Assembly (NCBI RefSeq): GCF_008639165.1
Contig: NZ_CP029197.1
Coordinates: 2,790,001-2,854,000 of the forward strand
Length of the DNA stretch: 64,000 nucleotides
Direction of reading: 5' to 3'
From: Streptomyces venezuelae ATCC 10712
GTDB lineage: Bacteria; Actinomycetota; Actinomycetes; Streptomycetales; Streptomycetaceae
Of the stretch, positions 9,249 through 17,532 are shown piece by piece (position 1 is the first letter of the stretch; the number at the start of each line of letters is the position of its first letter). The notes beneath the pieces were generated by a model that worked only from the letters and a program-made list of their open reading frames with translations, made no database searches and had not been told where the DNA came from. The position numbers and the translations under genes are program-made.

Positions 9249-10109
9249 ATGACGCACCCCGAGACCGCCCCCTTCCAGTTCTTCCGCCTCCAGGTGGACC
9301 GGACCCGGCGGCTCGGCCCGTCCCTGGTCCGCGTCACCTTCACCGGCGAGGACCTGAAGAACTTCGCCGCCGGCGGCCGCGACCAGTCCCTCTCCCTCTT
9401 CCTGCCGCACCCCGGCCAGGAGGAGCCCGTCCTGCCGCCGCTGGACGAGCCCGACATGTACGCGGTCCTCGGCGCCTGGCGCGCGATGCCCGACGACGTG
9501 CGGGCCGTGATGCGCTCGTACACCGTCCGCGAGCAGCGCACGGAAGCGGAGCACGGCGAGAACGCCGTCGACATCGACTTCGCGATCCACGAGGACGGCG
9601 GGCCCGCCTGCCGCTGGGCCTCCCGCGCCACCCCCGGCGACCGCGTGGTCGTCCTCGGCCCGGCGGTGGCCGAGAACACCGGCGTCCGCTTCCAGCTGCC
9701 CGAGGACGCCGACTCCGTGCTGATCTGGGCGGACGAGACGGCCCTCCCGGCCGCCTCGGCGATCCTGGAGTGGCTGCCGGCCGAGACCCGCGCCCAGGTG
9801 TTCCTCGAAGTGCCGTTCTCCGGCGACCGCACGGAGCTGGCGACCCAGGCGGACGCGACCGTCACCTGGCTCGTACGGGAGGAGGGGGCGCCGTCCGCCG
9901 TCGACGCGGTGCGCGGGGTCGAGCTGCCCGGCCGGGCCCCGTACGTCTGGATCGCGGGCGAGTCGGGCGCCGTGAAGGCGCTGCGCCGGCACTTCGTGCG
10001 GGAGCGCGAACTCGACCGGCGCCGGGTGACGTTCGTCGGCTACTGGCGCAAGGGGCTGTCCGAGGACGCGCTGCGCGAGGTCCCGGACGAGACGCAGGAA
10101 GACGCGTAG
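9249..10109 (+). CDS. desF: Siderophore-interacting protein (ferric-siderophore reductase, DesF-like)
   Basis: A 286-aa FAD/NAD(P)H-type reductase of the siderophore-interacting protein family, expected to release iron from imported ferrioxamine. The FAD domain has SYTVREQRTEAEHGENAVDI (the RxYTxR-like motif) and ASRATPGDRVVVLGP. The C domain has WIAGESGAVKALRRHFVRER and the terminal RRRVTFVGYWRKGLSED. It has its own iron box. In S. coelicolor the homologue lies between desE and desA; here desE is absent and the upstream neighbour is acdH directly. Confidence 0.88.
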   Translation: MTHPETAPFQFFRLQVDRTRRLGPSLVRVTFTGEDLKNFAAGGRDQSLSLFLPHPGQEEPVLPPLDEPDMYAVLGAWRAMPDDVRAVMRSYTVREQRTEAEHGENAVDIDFAIHEDGGPACRWASRATPGDRVVVLGPAVAENTGVRFQLPEDADSVLIWADETALPAASAILEWLPAETRAQVFLEVPFSGDRTELATQADATVTWLVREEGAPSAVDAVRGVELPGRAPYVWIAGESGAVKALRRHFVRERELDRRRVTFVGYWRKGLSEDALREVPDETQEDA

Positions 10110-10148
10110 GCGTTTCGCGCCTCAACTCCTGTCCTCCGCGTGTGACCT

Positions 10149-10226
10149 GAGAGGGGTGAGGGACGTTGCGAGGCTTCGTTAGGTTAGGCTAACCTAACGA
10201 AGCATTGCCGCTCCCTCACCCCTCTC
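10149..10226. promoter_or_regulatory. desABCD iron box inside a larger inverted repeat
   Basis: The centre is a perfect 29-bp palindrome (10174-10202; 14-bp arms around one G) containing the exact consensus TTAGGTTAGGCTAACCTAA at 10179-10197. Around it, GAGAGGGGTGAGGGA (10149-10163) is the exact reverse complement of TCCCTCACCCCTCTC (10212-10226). The inner palindrome is the DmdR1 operator for desABCD. The outer arms could pair in readthrough RNA from the upstream gene and act as a terminator. The right arm also lies in the desA leader, 21 bp before its ATG. Confidence 0.9.
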
Positions 10227-10247
10227 TGCTGTCCGGAGGCCCCCCAC

Positions 10248-11687
10248 ATGCGCTCGCACCTGCTCAACGACGCCACGGCGCAGAGCTACCGGCGCTCCGT
10301 CACCGAAGGAGTCGAGCGGGTGGCGGAGAAACTCGCCGCGACGCGAGGACCGTTCACCGGTGTGACCCCCGCCGACCTCGCCCCCGCCATCGAGGCCGTC
10401 GACCTCGACCGGCCGCTCGGTGACTCCAGCGCCGCCCTCGACGAGCTGGAGAGCGTCTACCTCCGCGACGCCGTCTACTTCCACCACCCCCGCTACCTGG
10501 CCCACCTCAACTGCCCCGTGGTCATCCCCGCCGTCCTCGGCGAGGCCGTCCTCTCGGCGGTCAACTCCTCGCTCGACACCTGGGACCAGAGCGCCGGCGG
10601 CACCCTCATCGAGCGCAAGCTCATCGACTGGACCAACGGCCGCATCGGCTTCGGCCCCGCCGCCGACGGCGTGTTCACCAGCGGTGGTTCGCAGTCCAAC
10701 CTCCAGGCGCTGCTGCTGGCCCGCGAGGAGGCCAAGGCCGACGCACTCTCCAAGCTCCGGATCTTCTCCTCCGAGTGCAGCCACTTCAGCGTCCAGAAGT
10801 CGGCCAAGCTCCTCGGCCTCGGCCAGGACGCCGTCGTCTCCATACCCGTCGACCGGAACAAGCGGATGCAGTCCGTGGTCCTCGCCGCCGAGCTGGCCGC
10901 CTGCCGCGCCGAGGGCCTGGTCCCGATGGCGATCGTCGCCACCGCCGGCACCACCGACTTCGGCTCCATCGACCCGCTGCCCGAGATCGCCGCCCTGGCC
11001 GACGAGTACGGCGCCTGGATGCACGTGGACGCCGCCTACGGCTGCGGACTGCTCGCCTCCCGCACCCGCCGCCACCTCCTCGACGGCATCGAGCGGGCCG
11101 ACTCCGTCACCGTCGACTTCCACAAGTCCTTCTTCCAGCCGGTGAGTTCCTCGGCGATCCTGGTCCGCGACGGCGCCACCCTGCGCCACGCGACCTACCA
11201 CGCCGACTACCTCAACCCGCTCCGGACAGTCGCCGAGCAGATTCCCAACCAGGTCGACAAGTCCCTCCAGACCACCCGCCGCTTCGACGCGCTCAAGCTG
11301 TGGATGACCCTGCGGGTGATGGGCGCCGACGGCATCGGCGAGCTCTTCGACGAGGTCTGCGACCTGGCCGCCGAGGGCTTCGACCTGCTCGCCGCCGACC
11401 CGCGCTACGACGTCGTGGTGGCACCGCAGCTCTCCACCCTCGTCTACCGCTACATCCCGGCCGGCGCGGCCTCCCCCGAGGAGATCGACCGCGCCAACCT
11501 GCACGCCCGCAAGGCCCTGTTCGCCTCCGGCGAGGCCGTCGTCGCGGGTACGAAGGTCGACGGCCGCCAGTACCTCAAGTTCACCCTGCTCAACCCCGAG
11601 ACGACCGCGGCCGACATCGCCGCCGTCCTCGATCTGATCGCCGGCCACGCCGAGCAGTACCTGGGAGAGACCCTTGTCCACGCCTGA
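10248..11687 (+). CDS. desA: DesA, PLP-dependent lysine decarboxylase
   Basis: A 479-aa group II PLP decarboxylase that makes cadaverine from lysine, the first step of desferrioxamine synthesis. Key regions: [20 protein letters not shown] (PLP phosphate binding), [35 protein letters not shown], and [20 protein letters not shown], where the Lys after His forms the Schiff base. ATG 10248 follows a GGAGG and is 50 bp downstream of the iron box. The 3' end overlaps desB by 14 nt, so the cluster is one iron-repressed operon. Confidence 0.95.
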   Translation: MRSHLLNDATAQSYRRSVTEGVERVAEKLAATRGPFTGVTPADLAPAIEAVDLDRPLGDSSAALDELESVYLRDAVYFHHPRYLAHLNCPVVIPAVLGEAVLSAVNSSLDTWDQSAGGTLIERKLIDWTNGRIGFGPAADGVFTSGGSQSNLQALLLAREEAKADALSKLRIFSSECSHFSVQKSAKLLGLGQDAVVSIPVDRNKRMQSVVLAAELAACRAEGLVPMAIVATAGTTDFGSIDPLPEIAALADEYGAWMHVDAAYGCGLLASRTRRHLLDGIERADSVTVDFHKSFFQPVSSSAILVRDGATLRHATYHADYLNPLRTVAEQIPNQVDKSLQTTRRFDALKLWMTLRVMGADGIGELFDEVCDLAAEGFDLLAADPRYDVVVAPQLSTLVYRYIPAGAASPEEIDRANLHARKALFASGEAVVAGTKVDGRQYLKFTLLNPETTAADIAAVLDLIAGHAEQYLGETLVHA

Positions 11688-12957
11688 GACGACCGAGATC
11701 CACGACTTCATCGGCATCGGGCTCGGTCCGTTCAACCTCGGACTCGCCTGCCTGACCGAGCCGATCGAGGAGCTGAACGGCCTCTTCCTGGAGTCCAAGC
11801 CCGACTTCGAGTGGCACTCGGGGATGTTCCTGGAGGGCGCGCACCTCCAGACCCCGTTCATGTCGGACCTGGTCACGATGGCCGACCCGACCTCGCCGTA
11901 CTCCTTCCTCAACTACCTGAAGGACAAGGGCCGGCTGTACTCGTTCTACATCCGCGAGAACTTCTATCCGCTGCGGACCGAGTACAACGACTACTGCCGC
12001 TGGGCCGCCGGGCGCCTGTCCTCCGTCCACTTCTCGACGACCGTCGCCTCCGTGACGTTCGACGAGGACGCCGAGGTGTACGTGGTGTCCACCGAGGCCG
12101 GAGAAACGTTCCGCTCGCGCCGTCTGGTCCTCGGCACCGGCACCCCGCCGTACGTCCCCGAGACCTGCCAGGGCCTCGGCGGCGACCTGATCCACAACTC
12201 GCGCTACCTCCCGAACAAGGAGGCGCTCCAGAAGAAGAAGTCGATCACCCTGGTCGGCAGCGGCCAGAGCGCCGCCGAGATCTACTACGACCTCCTGAGC
12301 GAGATCGACGTCCACGGCTACCAGCTCAACTGGGTGACCCGCTCCCCCCGCTTCTTCCCCCTCGAATACACCAAGCTCACCCTGGAGATGACCTCCCCGG
12401 AGTACGTGGACTACTTCCACGCGCTGCCCGAGCAGACCCGCTACCGCCTGGAGACCCAGCAGAAGGGCCTCTTCAAGGGCATCGACGGCGAGCTGATCGA
12501 CGCCATCTTCGACCTGCTCTACCAGAAGAACCTCGGCGGCCCGGTCCCCACCCGCCTGATCACCAACTCGGCCCTGCACTCCGCCGCGTACGACGACACC
12601 ACCGGCACGTACACCCTCGGCTTCCGCCAGGAGGAGCAGGAGAAGGACTACACCCTGGAGACCGAGGGCCTGATCCTGGCCACCGGGTACAAGTACGCCG
12701 TCCCCGCCTTCCTCGAGCCGGTCCGCGACCGCCTCAACTGGGACGGCCGGGGCCGCTTCGACGTGGCCCGCAACTACGCGATCGACACGACGGGCCGCGG
12801 GGTCTTCCTGCAGAACGCCGGCGTGCACACCCACTCGATCACCTCGCCCGACCTCGGCATGGGGGCGTACCGCAACGCGTACATCATCGGAGCGATGCTG
12901 GGCTACGAGTACTACCCCGTCGAGAAGACCATCGCTTTCCAGGAGTTCGCGGTATGA
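11674..12957 (+). CDS. desB: DesB, cadaverine N-hydroxylase
   Basis: A 427-aa FAD/NADPH N-monooxygenase of the lysine/ornithine hydroxylase family, forming N-hydroxycadaverine. The FAD-binding [17 protein letters not shown] is at the N terminus, NADPH-binding [20 protein letters not shown] in the middle, and the C-terminal [15 protein letters not shown] and [20 protein letters not shown] close it. The start is a TTG at 11674 preceded by GGGAGAG (11663-11669); it lies inside the end of desA, so coupling to desA translation is likely. Its stop overlaps the desC ATG. Confidence 0.95.
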   Translation: MSTPETTEIHDFIGIGLGPFNLGLACLTEPIEELNGLFLESKPDFEWHSGMFLEGAHLQTPFMSDLVTMADPTSPYSFLNYLKDKGRLYSFYIRENFYPLRTEYNDYCRWAAGRLSSVHFSTTVASVTFDEDAEVYVVSTEAGETFRSRRLVLGTGTPPYVPETCQGLGGDLIHNSRYLPNKEALQKKKSITLVGSGQSAAEIYYDLLSEIDVHGYQLNWVTRSPRFFPLEYTKLTLEMTSPEYVDYFHALPEQTRYRLETQQKGLFKGIDGELIDAIFDLLYQKNLGGPVPTRLITNSALHSAAYDDTTGTYTLGFRQEEQEKDYTLETEGLILATGYKYAVPAFLEPVRDRLNWDGRGRFDVARNYAIDTTGRGVFLQNAGVHTHSITSPDLGMGAYRNAYIIGAMLGYEYYPVEKTIAFQEFAV

Positions 12958-13484
12958 CCGTATCGATACGTCCCTTCGACCCGCTGAAGGACGCCGAGCT
13001 GATCCACCCGTGGGTCACGCACCCCAAGGCCGCCTTCTGGATGATGCAGGACGCCACCCTGGAGGACGTCGTGCGCGAGTACACGGGCTTCGTCGCGCAC
13101 CCGCACCACCACGTGTTCATCGGCGAGGTCGACGGCACGCCGGCCTTCCTGATGGAGAAGTACGACCCGTCGAAGCTGGAGCTGGTCGGGCTGTACGACC
13201 CGCTGCCCGGCGACGTCGGCATGCACTTCCTGGTCGCGCCGACCGACACCCCGGTGCACGGCTTCACCCGGACCGTGATCACCGCCGTGATGACCGAGCT
13301 GTTCGCCGACCCGGCGACCCGGCGCGTGGTCGTCGAGCCCGACGTGTCCAACAAGGCCGTCCACGCCCTGAACGAGGCCGTGGGCTTCGTGCCGGACCGG
13401 GAGATCCAGAAGCCGGAGAAGAAGGCCCTGCTGAGCTTCTGCACCCGGGAGCAGTTCGAGGCCGCCGTGGGAGACGCCGCGTGA
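12954..13484 (+). CDS. desC: DesC, N-hydroxycadaverine acyltransferase
   Basis: A 176-aa GNAT-fold acyltransferase of the IucB/siderophore acyltransferase type that adds acetyl or succinyl to N-hydroxycadaverine. Features include [40 protein letters not shown] and the CoA-binding region [39 protein letters not shown] follows. ATG overlaps the desB stop (ATGA), and the desC stop overlaps the desD start (GTGA). Confidence 0.94.
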   Translation: MTVSIRPFDPLKDAELIHPWVTHPKAAFWMMQDATLEDVVREYTGFVAHPHHHVFIGEVDGTPAFLMEKYDPSKLELVGLYDPLPGDVGMHFLVAPTDTPVHGFTRTVITAVMTELFADPATRRVVVEPDVSNKAVHALNEAVGFVPDREIQKPEKKALLSFCTREQFEAAVGDAA

Positions 13485-15259
13485 CCACCGTCGACCCCGT
13501 CGCCCACCTGACCCCCGAGCTCTGGGCGGACGCCAACCGCGCGCTGATCCGCAAGGGTCTCGCCGAGTTCACCCACGAGCGCCTCCTGCACCCGAAGGAA
13601 CTGGGCGAGAGCCGCTACAAGGTCCTGTCGGACGACGGCACGACCGAGTACCGCTTCACCGCGGACCGGTTCGCCCTCGACCACTGGCAGGTCTACGCCG
13701 AGTCGATCAGCCGGCACCGCGGCGAGGAGCAGCTCCCGCTCGACGCGCTGCAGTTCATCACCGAGCTGCGCGGCTCCCTCGGCCTGAGCGACGAGGTCCT
13801 GCCGGTGTACCTGGAGGAGATCTCCTCCACCCTCGCCGGTACGGCCTACAAGGCCACGAAGCCCCGGATCAGCTCCGCCGAGCTCGCCCACGCGGGCTTC
13901 CAGGCGATCGAGACGGGGATGACCGAGGGCCACCCCTGCTTCGTCGCCAACAACGGCCGGCTCGGCTTCGGCGTGGACGAGTTCCGCGCGTACGCCCCCG
14001 AGGCGGCGAGCGAGATCCACCTGATCTGGCTGGCGGCGCGCCGCGACCGCACGACGTTCACGGCCGGCGCGGGCATCGACTACGAGGCCTTCGTCCGCGC
14101 CGAGCTGGGCGACGCGACGGTGGACGGCTTCGCCGAGACGCTGAAGGCGCGCGGCCTGGACCTGGCCGACTACCTGCTCATGCCGGCCCACCCCTGGCAG
14201 TGGTGGAACAAGCTGTCCGTCACCTTCGCCGCCGAGGTCGCCCAGCAGCGTCTGGTGTACCTGGGCGAGGGCGACGACACGTATCTGGCGCAGCAGTCGA
14301 TCCGTACCTTCTTCAACACCTCGGACCCGGCCAAGCACTACGTCAAGACGGCCCTCTCGGTCCTCAACATGGGCTTCATGCGGGGCCTTTCCGCCGCGTA
14401 CATGGAGGCCACGCCGGCCATCAACGACTGGCTGCACCAGCTGATCGAGTCGGACTCCGTCTTCGCGGCGGCCCGGTTCTCGATCATCCGGGAGCGGGCG
14501 GCCGTCGGCTACCGGCACCTGGAGTACGAGGCCGCGACCGACCGCTACTCGCCGTACCGCAAGATGCTGGCGGCGCTGTGGCGCGAGTCGCCGGTGCCGT
14601 CCCTCGCCGAGGGCGAGCGGCTCGCGACGATGGCGTCCCTGCTCCACGTGGACCACGCGGGCGCGTCGTTCGCGGGCGCGCTGATCAAGGAGTCGGGCCT
14701 GGAGGCCCAGGTCTGGCTGCGCCGGTACCTGGACGCCTACCTCCTCCCGGTCCTGCACAGCTTCTACGCGTACGACCTGGCGTTCATGCCGCACGGCGAG
14801 AACGTCATCCTGGTCCTCGACGAGCGCGGCACGGTCGCCCGGGCGATCTTCAAGGACATCGCCGAGGAGATCGTCGTGATGGACCCGGCGGCGGTCCTGC
14901 CGCCGGCGGTGGAGCGGGTCCGGGCGGACATCCCGGAGGACATGAAGCTCCTCTCGGTCTTCACGGACGTCTTCGACTGCTTCTTCCGCTTCCTGGCGGC
15001 GACGCTGGCGGCGGAGGGCGTCCTGGACGAGGACGGCTTCTGGCGGACGGTCGCGGAGTGCGTGCGCGCCTACGAGCGGTCGAAGCCCGAACTTGCGGAC
15101 CGGTTCGCGCAGTACGACATGTTCGCGGAGACCTTCGCGCTGTCGGCCCTCAACCGCCTCCAACTCCGCAACAACCGGCAGATGGTCGACCTCTCGGACC
15201 CGTCGGCCGCGCTCCAGCTGGTCGGCGACCTGGTGAACCCGATCGCCCGCTTCGCGTAA
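13481..15259 (+). CDS. desD: DesD, NRPS-independent siderophore synthetase
   Basis: A 592-aa IucA/IucC-family synthetase that condenses N-hydroxy-N-succinylcadaverine units into desferrioxamine E/B using ATP. Signature segments: STLAGTAYKATKPRISSAEL, EGHPCFVANNGRLGFGVDEF (nucleotide region), LMPAHPWQWWNKLSVTFAAE, TSDPAKHYVKTALSVLNMGF, and HGENVILVLDERGTVARAIF toward the C terminus. GTG 13481 overlaps the desC stop. The gene ends before an 18-bp stem terminator shared with the convergent hexosaminidase. Confidence 0.95.
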   Translation: MTTVDPVAHLTPELWADANRALIRKGLAEFTHERLLHPKELGESRYKVLSDDGTTEYRFTADRFALDHWQVYAESISRHRGEEQLPLDALQFITELRGSLGLSDEVLPVYLEEISSTLAGTAYKATKPRISSAELAHAGFQAIETGMTEGHPCFVANNGRLGFGVDEFRAYAPEAASEIHLIWLAARRDRTTFTAGAGIDYEAFVRAELGDATVDGFAETLKARGLDLADYLLMPAHPWQWWNKLSVTFAAEVAQQRLVYLGEGDDTYLAQQSIRTFFNTSDPAKHYVKTALSVLNMGFMRGLSAAYMEATPAINDWLHQLIESDSVFAAARFSIIRERAAVGYRHLEYEAATDRYSPYRKMLAALWRESPVPSLAEGERLATMASLLHVDHAGASFAGALIKESGLEAQVWLRRYLDAYLLPVLHSFYAYDLAFMPHGENVILVLDERGTVARAIFKDIAEEIVVMDPAAVLPPAVERVRADIPEDMKLLSVFTDVFDCFFRFLAATLAAEGVLDEDGFWRTVAECVRAYERSKPELADRFAQYDMFAETFALSALNRLQLRNNRQMVDLSDPSAALQLVGDLVNPIARFA

Positions 15260-15272
15260 CCCCCCCGAGACC

Positions 15273-15317
15273 GATGCGAGCCCCGCCGGAGTACGGTCCT
15301 CCGGCGGGGCTCGCATC
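15273..15317. terminator. Bidirectional terminator between desD and the hexosaminidase gene
   Basis: A perfect 18-bp stem, GATGCGAGCCCCGCCGGA (15273-15290) with TCCGGCGGGGCTCGCATC (15300-15317), and a 9-nt loop. It lies between two convergent genes, 13 bp after desD and 60 bp past the hexosaminidase stop. Confidence 0.9.
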
Positions 15318-15377
15318 CCTGTCCCCATACCCCTCGCACTTCTGCGGGTCCTCGGGGTCGGAGGGGTCCCCGTGGGG

Positions 15378-17012
15378 CTACTCGGCGGGCCAGGGCACCT
15401 CCGGGGAGCGGTAGTAGTCGATGTCCAGGGCGTCGAACCTCGGGGCCTGGTCCGCGAGGCGGAACTTGTAGGTGTCCCAGTCGTGGGTGGCCGCCGGGGA
15501 CCAGCCGAGTTCCGCGATGCCGGGGAGGCGGGGGAAGGCCATCACGTCGAGGTCGTCCGTGGTGGCGAGGGTCTCGGTCCACAGCGGCGCCTCGACGCCC
15601 CGGACGGCGTCCGCCGGGGCTCCCGGGAGGTAGGCCGCCGGGTTCCAGTCGTACGACCTGCGGACCTCCACGTAGCCCGCCCAGGCGAGGCCGAGCCTGG
15701 TGTCCTTGGTGTACTTCATGTCGAGGTACGTGCGGTCCGCCGGGGAGAGGATCAGGCCCGTGCCCGCCCGGGCCGCCGCCGCCACCCGCTCCTTCTCCGC
15801 CGCCGGGGTGCGGTCCAGGCCCCAGAACTGGACGAGGGCGCCCTCCGCCGGGGTCGCGCCGGTCAGCTGGTGCCAGCCGATGACCTTCTTGCCGTACTTG
15901 GCGACGACCGGCTGCACCTTGTCCATGAAGGCCACGTAGTCCGCGTGGCTGGTGGAGTGCGCCTCGTCGCCGCCGATGTGGAGGTAGCGGCCGGGGGTGA
16001 GCGCGGCGAGCTCGCGGATCACGTCGTCGACGAAGTCGTACGTGACGGCCTTCGGCGCGCAGAGGGAGCTGAAGCCGACCTTGGTGCCGGTGTAGAGGGG
16101 CGGGGCGACGCCGTCGCAGTTCAGTTCGGGATAGGAGGCCAGGGCCGCGTTGGTGTGGCCCGGCATGTCGATCTCGGGGACGACCTCCTGGTAGCGGGAG
16201 GCGGCGTACCGGACGATCTCCTGGTACTGCGCCTTGGTGTAGAAGCCGCCGGGTCCGCCGCCGACCTCGGTGGAGCCGCCGTACGTGGTGAGGCGGGGCC
16301 AGGAGTCGACGGCGATGCGCCAGCCCTGGTCGTCGGAGAGGTGCAGGTGGAGGGTGTTGACCTTGTAGAGCGCGAGTTGGTCGATGTACCGCTTCACCTC
16401 GTCGACGGTGAAGAAGTGCCGGGACACGTCGAGCATGGCGCCCCGGTAGGCGTACCGGGGGGTGTCCGTGATGGTGCCGCCCGCGATCTTCCAGGGGCCG
16501 TTCTGGACGCTCTTGCGCTCGACGGCGGAGGGCAGCTGCTGGCGCAGGGTCTGGACGCCGCGGAAGAGGCCGGCGGGTGCGCGGGCGGTGAGGGTGAGGC
16601 CGTCGGGTGCGGAGCGGAGCCGGTAGCCCTCGTCGCCGAGCTCGGTGTCGCCGGGGCTGAGGCGGAGCCGGATGCCGCCGCGGGCGGCGCGGTCGTCGAC
16701 GACGGGCAGCGGGAAGCCGGTGGCGGGGCGGAGCAGTCCGGCGAGGTAGCGGCCGAGCTCGCGGGTCTCGGGGCGGGCGTCGTCGACGCCGATGCGGGTG
16801 TGGCGGGTGAGGCTGTACGGCTCGCCGGCGGGGGCGACGGAGGCGGGTACGGGCACGATGTGGCCGAGCGGCCGGACCTCGGGCTCGGCGGCGGATCCGC
16901 CGCTCCTGCCGTCCGTCCCGCTGTCTGCCGTGGCCTCGCCGCCGCCGACGCCGGCGGCGGCGACCAGGAGGAGCGATCCGATCAGGCGCTGAATCCTTCG
17001 GCGCTGTGTCAC
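15378..17012 (-). CDS. Secreted beta-N-acetylhexosaminidase (GH20)
   Basis: A 544-aa exported GH20 enzyme releasing GlcNAc from chitooligosaccharides. Residues 1-30 form a signal peptide (RRRIQRLIGSLLLVAAAGVG). A GH20b domain follows, then the catalytic barrel with RGAMLDVSRHFFTVDEVKRY, LHLHLSDDQGWRIAVDSWPR and the catalytic Asp-Glu pair in YLHIGGDEAHSTSH. The GTG start has AAGGGG upstream. A DasR-type site 87 bp upstream links it to GlcNAc-responsive control, consistent with glmS and chitinolytic genes elsewhere in the window. Confidence 0.93.
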   Translation of the reverse strand: MTQRRRIQRLIGSLLLVAAAGVGGGEATADSGTDGRSGGSAAEPEVRPLGHIVPVPASVAPAGEPYSLTRHTRIGVDDARPETRELGRYLAGLLRPATGFPLPVVDDRAARGGIRLRLSPGDTELGDEGYRLRSAPDGLTLTARAPAGLFRGVQTLRQQLPSAVERKSVQNGPWKIAGGTITDTPRYAYRGAMLDVSRHFFTVDEVKRYIDQLALYKVNTLHLHLSDDQGWRIAVDSWPRLTTYGGSTEVGGGPGGFYTKAQYQEIVRYAASRYQEVVPEIDMPGHTNAALASYPELNCDGVAPPLYTGTKVGFSSLCAPKAVTYDFVDDVIRELAALTPGRYLHIGGDEAHSTSHADYVAFMDKVQPVVAKYGKKVIGWHQLTGATPAEGALVQFWGLDRTPAAEKERVAAAARAGTGLILSPADRTYLDMKYTKDTRLGLAWAGYVEVRRSYDWNPAAYLPGAPADAVRGVEAPLWTETLATTDDLDVMAFPRLPGIAELGWSPAATHDWDTYKFRLADQAPRFDALDIDYYRSPEVPWPAE

Positions 17013-17098
17013 AGGCTGTCCCCTTCGGGCGTTGGACGCGTCTGTCGAGTTCTATATCCGAACCGTCACCATGCGTACCGCTGCGACTCCGAACGGTC

Positions 17099-17113
17099 AA
17101 GGTCTGGACCAAT
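17099..17113. promoter_or_regulatory. DasR-responsive element (dre) upstream of the hexosaminidase
   Basis: AAGGTCTGGACCAAT closely fits the dre consensus (core TGGTCTAGACCA), differing in the first T and the central A/G. It is 87 bp upstream of the hexosaminidase GTG and 91 bp upstream of the small gene at 17204 on the other strand, so it could serve both. DasR is the GntR-family GlcNAc-sensing repressor of Streptomyces. Confidence 0.75.
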
Positions 17114-17203
17114 CGCCCCGATTTCGGGGCTGATCATGAGGCCGCTGCCCGATATCGGGCAGGATTCTTGCGAATCCAGGGGGGCACCCCCCAATATTCA
17201 TGG

Positions 17204-17479
17204 GTGCTCGAACGCCGACCGTCGCACGACGACCTCATCGACCACCTGGTCCGCAGCACCGCGCTCCAGCGCGGTGAGGCCGCCCGGGTGGTGCTCGACG
17301 TGCTGGCGTACTTCGACGAGTCGACCGAGGACTTCGTCCGCCGCCGCCACCGCGAACTGCAGTCCGGCGGAGCCGTGAACGCCGAGATCTTCGAACGGAT
17401 CGCGGCGGAACTGCCCCACCGCGCCGTGGCACCACCGGAGCTCTCGCTCCGGCAGCTGCGCCGCATCGTCTACGGCTGA
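17204..17479 (+). CDS. Small conserved protein, function unknown
   Basis: A 91-aa, mostly helical, acidic/basic protein reading LERRPSHDDLIDHLVRSTAL, then VVLDVLAYFDESTEDFVRRR and ending LSLRQLRRIVYG. No known domain is recognised. The GTG at 17204 is preferred because longer in-frame starts would place the DasR site inside the gene. A GGGGGGCACCCCCC hairpin sits about 10 bp before the start and no good ribosome binding site is seen. It ends 53 bp before glmS on the same strand, so it may share a transcript with it. The helical DDLIDHL pattern is vaguely like small nucleoid or DNA-binding proteins, but that is only an impression. Confidence 0.6.
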   Translation: MLERRPSHDDLIDHLVRSTALQRGEAARVVLDVLAYFDESTEDFVRRRHRELQSGGAVNAEIFERIAAELPHRAVAPPELSLRQLRRIVYG

Positions 17480-17532
17480 CTCACGAACGAACACGGCGGG
17501 CACACTCACCAACCTGGAGGGGTTTCACCTTT

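Noticed and set aside
12884..15328. Antisense open frame of about 814 codons opposite desC and desD
   Set aside because: Same codon-position GC artefact; desC/desD carry all family signatures and proper overlaps.
17006..17203. Longer form of the 91-aa gene beginning at 17006
   Set aside because: It would overlap the hexosaminidase start and enclose the DasR site.
17480..17532. glmS riboswitch/ribozyme
   Set aside because: The leader is only 53 bp from the previous gene and lacks ribozyme core features; such ribozymes are typical of Firmicutes.
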